Below are positions 35,921 through 48,296 of a stretch of 64,000 nucleotides of DNA, piece by piece. Made by a program: the position numbers and the translations under genes. The notes under the pieces were generated by a model. The model ran no database searches. It was not told where the DNA came from and saw nothing but the letters and a program-made list of their open reading frames with translations. The stretch's first letter is position 1. Each line of letters opens with the position of its first letter. The DNA is from Tubulanus polymorphus (taxonomy: Eukaryota; Nemertea; Palaeonemertea; Tubulaniformes; Tubulanidae), in assembly GCF_964204645.1 (NCBI RefSeq), contig NW_027437450.1, positions 42,001 to 106,000 on the forward strand, given 5' to 3'.

Positions 35921-37106
35921 ATAAACGTATTCTGCAAATCTAACACAATTGACAGCCTGTTTCTCGTATATTTTGACTAGGGATGAATTTATGTTTTGAA
36001 ATCCTCCAACAGTAGTTTGGAATGTTAGGAGTGAAATGTTTCATCTGCCCGAAGCTGAGGGCTCTGCTTCGTTGGCTGCCGGGTTGTTCGGCATCGATAG
36101 AAAAATTGGATCCGTTGTCATTTTTACAAAAATCGACTGCTCGGCTGTTTTGCATTCTCGTGTTTAACAATTTTCCAGGCGCCATGTTTTTTTTGCTACC
36201 CGCTGGGTCCGCATGGTTGGATTTTCTTTCATATACCAATATCAAACACGCCGATATACTGACCTTTAACTCCGGGTTAAAAGGTAAAAAAAAAACAACA
36301 ACATAACCTTGTACTTACGTTAAAGTTTGACAATTGCATGCGATCAATAATAGTTTTACCTGTACCTAAAGAAATTCTCAACTCAACAGTTGTTATTTTC
36401 ACGATTAGTGTAAAACTATTTTTTTTTACAAACTGATAGAATATGGTTCTTGATCACTCCAGACAATTTTCAACTACATTCCAAAGTTATCGTACTGGTT
36501 TACTGATTTACAAGTGCGACTGAGCCAGAATTGTTCGCAATAAAGATACTCTAATTCACACTTGTTGTGGATTCGACCAGGATGACACAACTTCACGCGA
36601 GACATGACACAAAAAACATTGTTAAAAAAGCTCAAAACGTTTTTCAAAATGTTTTTCGGCGTGCTTTTGATTAAGAATATCTATTGCATTTTGCAAAACG
36701 ACCCGGCCGCTTAGGAGAAACGATGTATCATTTTCTAAGCCTAATGGTACGACTATGCTGGAGATATGCGAAATTGAAAGTATGTCGCTATTCCTCATAA
36801 AGAACGTCGGTCTACGATTCAAGATGAGTTGAATGTAATGAGTGGAGGATGACGATAGGGATTTCAATTTTGTAATATGAACGGTTTGATAAGATATTGA
36901 TTTCAATATTTCATTCGGTTTTGTTTTTTTAGAAAATATGAAATTAAGCATATTTTCCAATGAAGTTTAATTTTCGCCACCTGCCCCGCTTAGGATTCGA
37001 ATTTCCGTACTTCCTCATCGTAACGCTATTGAAAGTGGTATTTGATTACCAGATCGGTGGGTACGTTCTCCGGAGAGAGTATATTATTGATTTACACTCT
37101 AACAGT

Positions 37107-37159
37107 CATCAGAGGCGCAGACGACAGCGAACATACAGAACTTTGTACGTCGGTAAACC
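37107..37159 (+). promoter_or_regulatory. Putative leader exon of copy 7
   Basis: TATATTA is at 37080-37086. The donor GTAAGT at 37160 is intact, with an alternative GTAAAC at 37153. The acceptor would be AG at 37524-37525. This copy shows what copies 1 and 5 have lost. Confidence 0.48.
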
Positions 37160-37401
37160 GTAAGTAACGTTTTCGTAGTCCCCGGTAAAGTCTGTGGTTT
37201 AGCTACACGATCAGGTATTTTCACAAACACAAGACCGTCAGATTATAAAAGCTTACCACCAACGATTGGGTAACTATCCAATGTTTTCGGATGTTGAGGC
37301 TAGAAATATTTTCAAAAGCTATGTGCGGTACTTTTGTCTGAAATCATCGAAAACTGTATTTGAATTACTTGTATGGCCGCGATGAGGACTGATGCAGCAA
37401 C

Positions 37402-37455
37402 CGACGCGGTCACATGACGTCACGTGTGTTTATTCTAAAAATAAGGCTTAAAATA
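37402..37455 (+). promoter_or_regulatory. Proximal box with CRE and E-box, copy 7
   Basis: TGACGTCA is at 37415-37422 and CACGTG at 37421-37426. There are two extra bases (GT) after the E-box compared with copies 1 and 5. Confidence 0.42.
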
Positions 37456-37553
37456 CGCTGATTGTAGGTTTTCATAGAAATTAGCAGTTTACTTCTTTAT
37501 GATTTATCGTTTGGTGTCACTGCAGATTTAACATATCGAACGCTATCGCCACG

Positions 37554-38667
37554 ATGAAGTCGGTCATCGCATTTTTGTGTAAGTATTTTATATTATAGAA
37601 ATACTGCGATTGCGTGAGTAATTCTTGACTAACTCCTATTTTGTGATAACCTGTGGTTGGATTTTTTTCAAGTTGTCGCAGTTCTCGGCGTCACGTTCGC
37701 GAGTTACACGGCCGAATATTACCTGAAAACGTGTAAACAATATTGCGTCACTGAAACAAATAAAATTTCTAATCGCAGATGGAGGAAGGTGCTGTTACGA
37801 CAGTGTAAAGGGTACGTTAAGTTTTTTAGTCGGCATTTAGTAAAATATCTCAGACGTGATCGGGTGTACACCGCTTTAATCGCTAATTCCTTATGAGGCA
37901 AGCCATAGGCAACAACGGTTACCGGGCTTAGACTCGAACCCCGACATTCCCATGCGTTAGTTCCCGTAGTATATTTGTATTTTGTATCTAGGGCCAGTAG
38001 CTAACTATTTTTGAGATGGCGTTTTGAATTTCGATCCGTCTGCAATGTCGGTCGCTGAAAAATAAAGTTTTAAATGCCTTTTACTGCTGCTAGGTGGCGC
38101 GCTGGGTCCATCCAAGGGTAAATACATCAAATTAGATGTAGATGTATATGAATTGTAAATATGTATCTTAAATAGTATATTATGTACATAAGTGTGAGCC
38201 CAGTTTCTTAAGTTTCAAAGGCTTTAATGACCGTTTACATAATTAATTGCAAATACTGTTTTTGTCCTCCATGGAAATGGTTGTAGTGTAATAAATATTC
38301 GTAGTATCATCAGCATCGACCCCACTATTAACGACGCTAAAGCAACTGAAAGACAGACAAGACGGACGGACAGTACATATAATAAGGGTCACAAACAAGC
38401 CCGAAAACTATTAACGCATCTATCGATATCTAGTTCTAAATTCTGGCTTTATATAAAGTAATTTGCGCAAAAATAATTTGTCTATAGATTTAGATGATGT
38501 TGAATGAGATTTCTAATCACTGAATTTATATTTCCAGCGTGTGTAAGACCATCGCTCATTGTGTTACGTTAAACTGTCCGGTAGTGATGCAGACCCAATC
38601 TGAAATGGATAAATGTATGGTGGATTGTCGGCGTATTATAGCACAGGCACTTGGATATGGGCTTTGA
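37554..38667 (+). CDS. Secreted eight-cysteine peptide, copy 7, C-terminus altered by an inserted element
   Basis: Exons 37554-37578, 37673-37811 and 38538-38667 encode 97 residues. Cysteines match copy 1 (29, 33, 53, 57, 63, 68, 81, 85). Substitutions relative to copy 1 include CKQYC for CKHHC and CVTLNC for CVMLIC. A 622-bp inverted-repeat element (38642-39263) has inserted just after the last cysteine pair, so the final eight codons and the TGA come from the element. The ancestral 3' end with AATAAA (39298-39303) is now about 630 bp downstream. The cysteine core is intact, so a functional product remains possible. Confidence 0.78.
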
Positions 38668-39263
38668 CCTTGTTGGTGTGTGAAAAATGATACAATTTAT
38701 CGTAATCTACGATAAAAACACCAATGGGGTTGCCATCTTAATTATCCATGATGCGACTGTTTTACCCATGATCCAATGCGCATCTCTCATCTAACTATAC
38801 TATAAAGAAAGGCTGGAAACGCTCCTATCTCTGTAATGCTTAAATCTACCCGCAAATATCGGGACAGATGACGTCCGAACAGGCATCGCGAATTTTCAAA
38901 AATCAATTTTGTTGCCAGTTAAAATCTTTAATGGAGCTAAAACAGTGTCAATGTTTCCAAAAAATCATCTACAATTGAAATTATGGGCGCTCCTTATATT
39001 TCAGGATTAAAATTGACACTAAGGACGTACTTCGGCAATCATCGGCAGTGTTCGGCTGTCCCGATAATTGCGGGTAGATTTAAGCATTACGGAGATAGGA
39101 TCGTTTCCAGCCTTTCTGTATAGTATAGTTAAACGACGGGCGCGCGTTGCATCCTGGGTAAAATATTATAAAACATGGCGGATTGTCGAAGTAGGAACAA
39201 CGTATCGCCGGTGAATTATAAAATATTTAATCCATTATCAAAGCCCATATTCAAGTACCTGTG
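38642..39263. mobile_element. 622-bp long-inverted-repeat element in the last exon of copy 7
   Basis: The ends are CACAGGCACTTGGATATGGG and the complement of CACAGGTACTTGAATATGGG. Complementarity continues inward, with well-matched inner arms at about 38791-38855 and 39068-39132. ATTAT occurs on both flanks, offset by two bases on the left. No open frame of note. It supplies the stop codon of peptide copy 7. Confidence 0.75.
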
Positions 39264-39545
39264 ATTATGTCCACATTTTGAATTTGCACCGACGTTCAAT
39301 AAATAATGGCTTCGCGAATAAATGTTTTCTGAAAATCGAAGACAATTGACAACCTTTTTCTCGTACATTTTATACTAAGATGACACAACTTCAAGCGAGA
39401 CAGGAAATATGACACAACTTACATTATTTAAAAGCTCAAAAGGTTTTTTTCTTAAAAATGAAACTAGGGTCTGAAGTCTTGGGAATCGGTCTGAAATGCT
39501 GTATAGTCTGACAACGTCAATATTGTTCGCCACTTGGACAACAAT

Positions 39546-40213
39546 CAGGGCCGTATTTAGCCCTTTTTAAGGGTAGGTGCGAATTTGTGGCAAAGCGGCA
39601 CTGAATTCACAGCATGCCGCGAGCGCCGCAGGCACGAAGCCATTTTAGGGGGTCTGGGTCCCCGGAAAATTTTTTCATTCAAGGTTAACGTGTATTCTGA
39701 GAGCTTTCTGGATATCTTTCTTGTCCGACATTTTCCATCATGAATACGGCAGAATCTAAATAATGTTATATAATATGAAAATTTGATTTAATGATCATCA
39801 CCTCGTGAAAATGTAATCATTAATGCTTCCAACCCACAGAAAACTTATCTATGCAATTAAAAAACCTCAGATCGACTCATGTAGAAAATCAGCGACTAAA
39901 GTAACGTTTATTTTTTTTCAAATCATTTGCATTTGAGGAAATAACGTCCCGTGATGAAACATTGCACAGAATCATTCTAGGCAATAAGTTCCATGCTATC
40001 TTGATCTTTTGACTGATGCCTATATAGATCCTGGGATAACATACCTGTTTGGTAAAATTACCAACCACATAAAGTGTAGGACATATAAACATCACATAAG
40101 GCATGGAAAATATGAAGTAAAATCTTTCGAGGACAGGAAATTTAGCGGAACTCGAACTTTTGCGGGTAGGTTCGTTCGCACCCGTCGCCCCCCCCCCCCT
40201 AAATACGGCCCTG
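39546..40213. mobile_element. Inverted-repeat element with CAGGGCCGTATTTAG ends, second copy
   Basis: Same termini and flanks as 2612-3281, 668 bp, inherited with the duplicated block. Confidence 0.7.
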
Positions 40214-41089
40214 ATTTACAAATAAGTAATCAACGAGCTAAAACTCGCCACTAACATACCGCTTTGAGATGGAATGTAGTTACAAAGTATGCATTTTTCA
40301 AAATCAGAAACACATTTCGAAATTTATCTCCGTAATCAAACCAACACCCAAATACATCATTCATTCATATTCCATGGATCTTCTAAACCGTACCCAAACA
40401 GGATCTACGTACTAATAATACTGCGCGAATTCTAAGTTGCCCAACCAGGCGCAGAGCATCCTCGCTTGCCAGGGTTTGATTTTCGCCTGCCGAAACACAC
40501 ATCAACACGAACCCTAGCCGTAAACCTACATGATAACAACTAATAAAAGACCCGGCAGCTTTAGAAATGAACGATTAAGAATATCTATAGAATGATTAAG
40601 AATATCTATCGAAGTTTAGAAAAGGACCCGGCCGATTAGGAGATACAAGGTATCATTTTTTAGCCTAAGGTTTGTATGACTATGATGAGATATGCGAAAT
40701 TGAAAGTATATATCACTTATTTCGTATAAAGATTGTCGGTCCCAAAAGACACGAATCAAGATGAGTTGGATGTACTAAGTGGAGTATATGGTAATAGGGA
40801 TTTCAATTTAGTAATATGTATGGTTTTAAAGAATATCCTTTCAATATATTATTCGATGATGTTTTAGAACATAAAATAAAGCATATTTTCCATTGTTCAA
40901 TATTTCGCCACCTGCCCAACTTAGGATTCGAATTTCCGTAATACGTCATCCTTACGCTATTGAAAGTTGTATTTGATTACCAGATCGGTCGGTAAGTTCT
41001 CTGGGGGAGAGTGTATTATTGATTTACGCTCGAACAGTCCAGTCAAATTCATTGTGTTATTCACGTTCGGTCTCCATCAACCACAGGCA

Positions 41090-41143
41090 TCAGAGGCGCA
41101 GACGACAGCGAACATACAGATAATTGTACGTCCGTATAAAACC
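41090..41143 (+). promoter_or_regulatory. Putative leader exon of copy 8
   Basis: The conserved leader block ends at the donor GTAAGT at 41144, and the acceptor would be AG at 41635-41636. No obvious TATA box is seen. Confidence 0.45.
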
Positions 41144-41515
41144 GTAAGTTGAATGTTATCGTAGTCAGTTACCTGTCTGTGGTTTAGTTTCACGATTGGA
41201 TATTTTCACAAACACCATCCGATTATAAAAGTTTACCACCAACGATCGGGTAACTGTTGTCGGAGGTTGAGGTAAGAGTCCAGTGGTAAAATAAATATTC
41301 AAATGTTCGGTACCTTTGTCTAAAATCAGCGAAAAATTGTATTTGAATTACTGGGCGGTCTCGCTGATTCGGTGACGCACGAAGAACTGGCTAAACTTTA
41401 GCAAGAACGTACCTGAAATGAAAAGACTGATTTTATGCGTTGACAATGCACATCGCAACAAATCTTCTGGTTATCAATACATGTCAAGTCACCGATGTAC
41501 ATGCATTGAGTGTGT

Positions 41516-41560
41516 GGCCGGTCACATGACGCGTGTTCATTCTAAAAATCTTAAAATAGG
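41516..41560 (+). promoter_or_regulatory. Proximal conserved box, copy 8
   Basis: GGCCGGTCACATGACGCG is followed by TTCATTCTAAAAATC and TTAAAATAGG. The CACATG core is intact, unlike its paralogue copy 2. Confidence 0.38.
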
Positions 41561-41669
41561 CTGCATGTAGGTTTTCATAGCAATTAGCAGTTTAGTTCTT
41601 AATGATTCCTATAGGTGTCGTTTGGTGTCACAGCAGAATTAACATATCGAACGTTATCCTATCACCACC

Positions 41670-42865
41670 ATGAAGTCGATCATCGCATTTGTGTGTAAGT
41701 ATTTTATAATAATACCGCGATTGCGTGAGTAATTTTCGACTAACTCCTATTTTATGATAACCTGTGGATGAATATCTTTGATTTTGTGTTTCTCAAGTCG
41801 TAGCAGTTCTCGGTGTTACGTTCGCGAATTACACGGCCAAATATTACCTGAAAATGTGTAAACGATATTGCGTCGCAGAATCGAAAAACATTTCTAACCT
41901 CAATTTGAGGGAAATGCTGTTACGACAGTGTAAATCGTAAGTTGAGTTTTTCTAGTCGTCATTAGTAAAATATCTCAGTCGTAATCGCTTCCTCAATGAG
42001 ACAAGCCAAATAGGCGACAACCGTTCTCGGGCTTAGACTCGAACCCCGAAATTACCACGGGTTAGTGTTAGTCCCCACTGCATTTTGGATATGTTGTACC
42101 GAGGGCCAGTAGCTAAATTTTGTCGAGATAACGTTTTGTATTTGGACCCGTCTATGTCGGGGCGCTGAAAAACGGCGAGTTTTAGTGCCTAGTTCTGCCG
42201 CTAGGTGTCTCACTGGGCCCATTCTGGTTTCTTAGGCATTGAAACTACATTTCATTTTCGACTCTTAACTTACTTTCCGAATTCCGTAAAACTACTTAAA
42301 TTCAAATACATTTCCGAACATTGATGTTTTAAAAAATCCAACTTTTAAACTGGCTCAATTTATCAAATAAGGTCTAGATGTATATAGATCCCTCCGGTAG
42401 TGTGTGTAAATAGTATGTCGTAAATAACGTTTGTTACGTTTTAAAATACTTTTATTTCCGGTTTTTGTAAATAATTGTAAATACTGTTTTTTCCCCATAT
42501 ACCATGGAAATGGTTGGAGTGTAATAATTATTAGTATTCGTATTCGGTCTCATCAGGATCGACCCACTATTAAAGAAGCTAAGCAGCTGAAACACAAACG
42601 GTCAGCACATAGACTAATGGTCTCATTGAAGCCCGAGGACCAATAACGCGTCTATTGATATCTAGTCATAAGCTCTAGCTTTAGAACTTAATTTGCGCGA
42701 AGAATAAGTTGATCGATGTTGAATGAGATTTCTAATCGTTGAATTTATATTTCCAGCGTTTGTAAGACCGTCGCTCCATGTATGACGTCAAACTGCCCGG
42801 AAGTGACTCATTCTGAAATGGGTAAATGTATGGTGGAATGTCAGCGTATTATGGCATCAACTTGA
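41670..42865 (+). CDS. Secreted eight-cysteine peptide, copy 8 (subtype B)
   Basis: Exons 41670-41694, 41798-41936 and 42757-42865 encode 90 residues, cysteines at 29, 33, 53, 57, 63, 68, 79 and 83. It differs from copy 2 at a few residues in the signal/mature junction (FANYTA for LANSTA) and at KMC for KRC. AATAAA is at 42897-42902. It converges on the receptor at 43864-44820 with about 1 kb between their stops, repeating the copy 2/receptor arrangement. Its proximal promoter box keeps CACATG and lacks the inserted element seen upstream of copy 2. Confidence 0.84.
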
Positions 42866-43863
42866 ATTTGCATCGATGTTCGAAAATGGATTCGTGAATA
42901 AATGGTTTTTTTTTGGTGCAAATCTAAGGAATTCACAACAGGTTTTCTCGTATATTTTGATGAATTAATTTATTTTGACAATAGTTTGGAATGGTTGGAA
43001 TTATATGTGTCATCTATCCGAAGGTTGTTTGAAGGTTGTGGCCGAAAGTATAGGGCCCCGCTTCGGTTGCTGATTTACTCCATATCAATAGAAAATTTGC
43101 TGGGATTTTTTCGGGAACGAATAATCCTTTCATCCGAACGGTTGAACAGAGCCGAAACGATTTTCAAAAATCTTCATCATTTTTTACATTATAGTGTTTG
43201 AAACTCCCCCAAAACATTTGTAATTCTAACTTACCCTCTGGTATCTCCCTCTCTGGTCTCCGATCAAATACCTTCGATATAACACGGAAACAATCAAACA
43301 ATGATTTCGATGAAATTCTTCTGAAAAATCTTAATAGCGCAATCTGCGTTTGCAGAAAATCGACGGTCGACTGTCCACTCACGCGCGCTTTATGGCGAAC
43401 TCAACCGGTGGCCACGCGCGTATCTATGACGATATTTTTACGAATGCAGAATCAACAAAATCCTCAGATAAAACTCTATCTTCAGTGAAAAATTCTACAT
43501 GATATCTCAAAAGATGAAATAGTTACAACCAATGACACAAAATTACAATTTTCTGAGGCGCCTTCCTAAAAGTGACGTATTATATTCGAACCGTAACTGT
43601 GTTCGATTGTTGCAGCCGACAAAAATGAAATAAACACCATCTGAAAATAGAAATTGTAACCTTTCTAACGATGTGTAACTTACTTTTTTTATGCAAAAGG
43701 GGGATGTGTGACAATAAATCGCGCTAAAGGTTTTAGTGTACAAACTGTTAAAATCTGTCCAACAATGCGGGACCTGTGGGACCGCCTCACGATGCGCCTA
43801 GTAACTGAAAACCTCCCTATTTGGAAAAAAACATCGAACTTTCTAATAATGCCCTGTTTGTGG

Positions 43864-44820
43864 TTATTTGACTGGATTTCTACAGCGGATTTTCATACAG
43901 AAATATTCACGAATTTCTCGTCCCAGTAAAAGATATATGTAGAAATTGACCACGAAGTTGCCGACTAAAAACTGCATGAATATGTCGTGTAGGAAATCTC
44001 TCTGTTTCGGCGAAATTGGTAACAGCGAAATAACTGCTGACGGGAGTAAAAATATCCCAAACGCGAGTGAAACTGTTACGAGCATTATTGTCGTACGTTT
44101 TGATTTCGTAGTTTTCTGATCGGACGAAACCATTTTTGAACCTCTGAATAACTGAACTGTTGTAACCGAATTTGATGTTAGAATGAAAGATAACGGTACG
44201 ATATGAATGTGAACGACAGTTACGGTGAAAACGATCATTTGGTCAGGAAGTTCGTAGTAACATCCACTAAAATAAAACTGGTTGGAAACGTACATCGACA
44301 AAATAGGCGTGAGGTATAGGACCATTACATTCACTGCGATAATTATGAATATAACAAATCTAGCGAATTTAGGTGTACATATCAAACGAGATGTGAACGG
44401 GAAGAGCACAACTGCCGCGCGTTCAAGAGTTATCGCTACTATTAACCACGCGCTATTGCAGGCCGCGAGCGCCATTACAAATTCATAGATTTGACAACCG
44501 ATCACCGAGTTAATCACGAATATTGGGCCGGTGTTTAGACGCAATAGAACAAACTGTAAAACAGGCATCAGCGTTAGGCATTTACAGTATACGAAATCAC
44601 TGGCAGACAAAACGATCAGATAGTTAGCGTAAGATAAACCGCGGAATCGGCGACTTATCATTATCAGGAAAGTAGCCGAATTTCCGAACGCTCCGAACAG
44701 GAACACGACGGGTAGAACGACCAGTGACACGGTACGGTAGCCTCCAGATCTGTTCGCGATGGACATTAGAACGATGTGACTGTTATAAGTTCGGCCGATT
44801 TGCGTATGAGTAGAATTCAT
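43864..44820 (-). CDS. Class A 7TM receptor, duplicate of the 7125-8081 receptor
   Basis: This 318-residue intronless receptor differs from its duplicate by eye at only three residues: L to M in TM4 (NVMVLYL), S to P before TM5 (LPDQM) and R to K in ICL3 (TTKSKR). All family landmarks are retained: C109, C187, ER at 133-134 and NFYIY in TM7. It converges with peptide copy 8, as its duplicate does with copy 2. The near identity over the surrounding ~9.5 kb points to a recent segmental duplication or gene conversion. Confidence 0.85.
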   Translation of the reverse strand: MNSTHTQIGRTYNSHIVLMSIANRSGGYRTVSLVVLPVVFLFGAFGNSATFLIMISRRFRGLSYANYLIVLSASDFVYCKCLTLMPVLQFVLLRLNTGPIFVINSVIGCQIYEFVMALAACNSAWLIVAITLERAAVVLFPFTSRLICTPKFARFVIFIIIAVNVMVLYLTPILSMYVSNQFYFSGCYYELPDQMIVFTVTVVHIHIVPLSFILTSNSVTTVQLFRGSKMVSSDQKTTKSKRTTIMLVTVSLAFGIFLLPSAVISLLPISPKQRDFLHDIFMQFLVGNFVVNFYIYLLLGREIREYFCMKIRCRNPVK

Positions 44821-44848
44821 GATTAATGCGGATCAAATGAGAGTATCC

Positions 44849-45027
44849 TGACTATGTGTGAGAGTGCACTGACTGTCTGAAAATGTACTGACTGTCTGAG
44901 TGTGCACCGACTGTCTGAGAGTGTACCGACTGTCTGAGAGTGTACTGGCGGTCGAATAGTATACTGCTAAGTTCAGGAGAGTCAACTGACTGTCTGAGAG
45001 TGTACCGACTGTCTGTGGACTCTCTGG
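44849..45027. repeat. 19-bp minisatellite upstream of receptor 2
   Basis: Same unit as 8110-8325 with a shorter array, showing copy-number change since duplication. Confidence 0.85.
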
Positions 45028-46542
45028 AGAGTGCATTGACTGTCTTTAGATAGCTGATGTCTGTGTCACTGAAACTGACGTCTCGTGTATTGGACAATTA
45101 ATCTAACTTAAGTATAAAGAAATCATTAAGTCTTTATCACAGCTACGATTCATTTCCTAAGATCTATTGTTAACAGCGAGTAGAGAATCAATTCTCAGAA
45201 ATCTAACACAATTTACAGCAGTTTTGTGAATGTTTATTATTTTTTGCAGAATATAAATGTAAATATAAATTGAATATGAATGAATTCGTTATACGAGAAC
45301 TCATTGTAAATGGTGAAATAGCTTTGAAAATATCTGGATAGGTTGGAAAATGTATAAATCAGCTCTTTGTAGGGAAATACACGTCAAAAAAGCATCAAGA
45401 GTTCATTATCTAACCACTTATGCTACGAGGCAGTTGTTTCTGTGGTGGCGCGTTCACGCGACGTCATTTAGACCGGATTGAATTTGGTCCGGTCCAATTT
45501 AGACCGGGCCAAGCAGTACCCAAAACAGTACGGTGGCTAGCATCTGTAAACTGGTTTACTCAAATCGAACGTATACCACGATTCCAAATAGTACGAGAAA
45601 AACGATGTGTTCCCCGGAACCGATAGGTCATAATGCGGATTAATGGCCACAAGTCGCACTGGCTAGATACATACCAGACTGACCTAATCTAGATAACCGT
45701 TTAAATTGGTTGGAGGTTGTTTGGAGGACACACCACGGTCATTTGATGGGCTGTTGAATCTTTGGTCGTGAATAACAGTGGGAAGGTTTTTAGCGTAGTT
45801 CAAATTGTTAATAATTACAAGAAGGCATTAGATTCTAACTTCAATATTCTGACGAATATTATATTCCACATAAATTAAACGGATAGACCTTTAAAAGTTT
45901 GAATGTAGCAGAATTCACACCTGTAGGTATAAAGTCTGTAGTCCTACTAACGTTGATACGAAAAAAATGACCCGCTGGAGCATATACAACCGGTCGAACC
46001 TTTCGAGTGCCAAACATTGTAGTTACAGCTGGAGGGTACTGAGAGTGCTCTCCCAGTAATTTTACGTCTGTTGACATATCGGGTCGGAAACAGATGAAAT
46101 TCATTTTTATTCATCAAAATCGCCTTTCCACAGAAACCTGTTCCACGCTTTTCTGCACCAGTTTGACCTCATATCGAGTAAGTTTTGAAGCGTTTAAATC
46201 GCATCTTAAATACGCTCTGGGGCGTCCCCAGCCTGAACAAGTTGATTTGTTAAAAAAGGTTCCTCAGACTATTACGGCCGTGTCATATATTTCAATTGAT
46301 AAAATAATGCCATATGATTATGACTATTGGCGAAATTTCAACTTCTATTTATGGAATCCTCGCTTGCCAGAGTTTGGTTGCTGTCCGCCACGCCAACACA
46401 AGCCCTGGCCACAAACCGCCCTTCATTGTAAACAAATGCACGTGGAATCCGTGAACACCGTCGATAACTGTGTCACTGCAGTGTAAGGCTCGTAGGCCTG
46501 TGCCCGCGTACGTATAACTATATATCGATGCGTATACACTTC

Positions 46543-46594
46543 GTTAAACCAGGGAGGTGGGAGTGCTGGTTCACTCCCACCTCCCTGGTTAAAC
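46543..46594. repeat. Near-perfect hairpin, 23-base arms
   Basis: AACCAGGGAGGTGGGAGTG and its complement are separated by CTGGTT; 22 of 23 arm positions pair. It lies 40 bases from the 339-bp element and outside its target duplication. Confidence 0.85.
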
Positions 46595-46634
46595 ACACTG
46601 ATACACGAGTACGTACGGTCTACTACTTATCGGA

Positions 46635-46973
46635 CATCCTCCCTCTGCAGGGACTCGAACCTGATGGCATCGCTACACTCAGCCACGGCACGAACCCCTG
46701 CATCAGTAGACCGGGTGCGCAGGTACATGCGCAGCTTTCCGAACGAAAACTAGCGGCACCAATCAGATTGCTCGTTGTATAATCGTTGAGGCAAATTTCA
46801 AGGAAGAACTATAAATGGGAAAACCCGGGCTAAAATAAAACGGGATTTCTGATTGGCTAAAAATCACATCATCTGAACTGCGCATGTATCTGCGCACACG
46901 GTCGATTATGGCAGGGTTTCGTGCCGTGGCATTCTCGATGCCATCAGGTTCGAATCCCTGCCGGGGGAGGATG
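46635..46973. mobile_element. 339-bp inverted-repeat element with 9-bp target duplication
   Basis: The element runs from CATCCTCC to GGAGGATG, with long (about 100 bp) inverted ends containing CAGGTTCGAATCCCTGC. It is flanked by a perfect CTTATCGGA repeat at 46626-46634 and 46974-46982. The 9-bp duplication suggests a Mutator-like mobiliser; that is inference. Confidence 0.8.
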
Positions 46974-47439
46974 CTTATCGGATGGAAAACGCAGACTTCA
47001 TTCGTAGACTTCATTCCCTGCAGAGGCTAAGAGGATATTCCCCCCGTATGATTTTTTATTTACAAGGACACAAAGAGTCTAGACTTGGGGCTTTTTTGGA
47101 TCTGGCATAATTGAGGACAGCGTCTTCTACACGCGGTGTCTACATCAGCATAAATTATAATTAATAAAATTGAGCATATAATTCCCCAATTTTATAAACA
47201 CTATAATTAAGGATTATATTCTAGACTCCAATTTTCGTCTTGTTACTTAGTGGGTTTCGTTATTCAACTTATTCCTGTTTTATGAGGAACACGTGTTTTA
47301 TGTACACCGGTAGTTATTGTGTTTACATGTTGAGATCACGTGATAGCATGTCACATGTAGAAACAAAATGGCGGACCTGGTGTGAAAAAGAAATTCGCGT
47401 CTGCGTTTAGTGTCATGTTATTCCAATAAAGTCCACTTA

Positions 47440-47619
47440 CCGAGATTAGTGTATCGCAGCGCCTTCAGTGGAGACCTTCCAAGCGAGGCTCCGATGTTGC
47501 TTGCCTTGTACATTAATCCTCTCTCATCCGCCGACCACACACTGGTCAGACTGGTCGGGACCACCTTGTTCCTGGCTGATGGTCGTGTCCGCCGGGTCAG
47601 AATCCTAGTTCCTCAGTAA
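47440..47619 (+). pseudogene. Possible decayed ankyrin-repeat fragment
   Basis: A + strand frame reads LVYRSAFSGDLPS, INPLSSADHT, then TTLFLADGRVRRVRILV and a stop. The spacing resembles an ankyrin repeat pattern (TPLHLA...GHVEVVRLLV-like) but is heavily altered. No flanking exon with consistent splice sites was found. Treat as a weak fragment call. Confidence 0.25.
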
Positions 47620-48087
47620 GGGCCAAATTCAGTTCTCATATCTAGCCGACTAGTGGTCGGAACTAATAACCGAATGCGCTTTAGTTCCGAACTATTTCCG
47701 GACTATGGTTCCGACTAGCTCACATTCGGTTTCACTTTAGTTCGACTATAGTCGCGACTAACTCCGATAACAAACGTTCGCCCAGCGTACGTGGGTCACC
47801 AGTCAATTTCAGTCTCCTCGTGATGGAATGAAAATGTTTCGGAATATTCTGCAAATTTTTCATCCCGAAACAACTGATTCCAGACAGCCGTGTTTGCTTC
47901 AATACTCTCAATTTCGGCACAATTTTTCCCATCACTCGTCGTAATAGTTACCGATATGAAATTGATTTATTTTCCTCTGGCAAAAATGAAGCTTTCGCAG
48001 AAAATTCCAAAACAGGTTCATTCCACAAGTTCGAATTCTGAGTATTGTCCCACTGAAGTTCTCTTCGTCAAAGAAGGCTGAAAATCG

Positions 48088-48296
48088 AATCTTAGGCTAA
48101 ACAAAAATGATACCTTGTTTCTCCGCAGCGGCCGGGTCATTTTTGTAAAATATGATAAAATTTATAAACAGTTCATTTCTATAGCGGCCGGGTCTGTTAT
48201 GGTAATGTATAGGGTAGATAGGCGGCCGGCCGGGTCAACATTTAAGCTCAGCAGAGCGGAGAAACAAGGTATCAATTTTTTTTAGCCTTAGTCTTA
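48088..48296. mobile_element. Inverted-repeat element with GATACCTTGTTTCTCC ends
   Basis: AGGCTAAACAAAAATGATAC plus CTTGTTTCTCCG at the left is mirrored by CGGAGAAACAAGGTATCA plus TTTTTTTTAGCCT at the right, with several CGGCCGGGTC motifs inside. Single ends of the same family lie upstream of the peptide genes (about 500-550, 3655-3715, 21430-21480, 36695-36745, 40615-40670). Confidence 0.6.

Larger units (their letters stand above)
31944..36185. repeat. Segmental duplication block D2, right copy
   Basis: Receptor relic, spacer and peptide copy 6, colinear with 15093-20920. It has the empty site of the 1.09-kb insertion (around 32734-32741) and lacks part of the G-rich stretch found at 18.2 kb. 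Confidence 0.8.
36190..46170. repeat. Segmental duplication block D1, right copy
   Basis: Direct repeat of 1-9505 with peptide copies 7 and 8 and the receptor at 43864. Differences include the 622-bp insertion in copy 7, a deletion upstream of copy 8 relative to copy 2, and two fewer units in the 19-bp repeat beside the receptor. Confidence 0.85.

Noticed and set aside
46094-46486. 130-codon + strand frame
   Set aside because: Crosses a CTCGCTTGCCAGAG transposon end and shows no recognisable domain.
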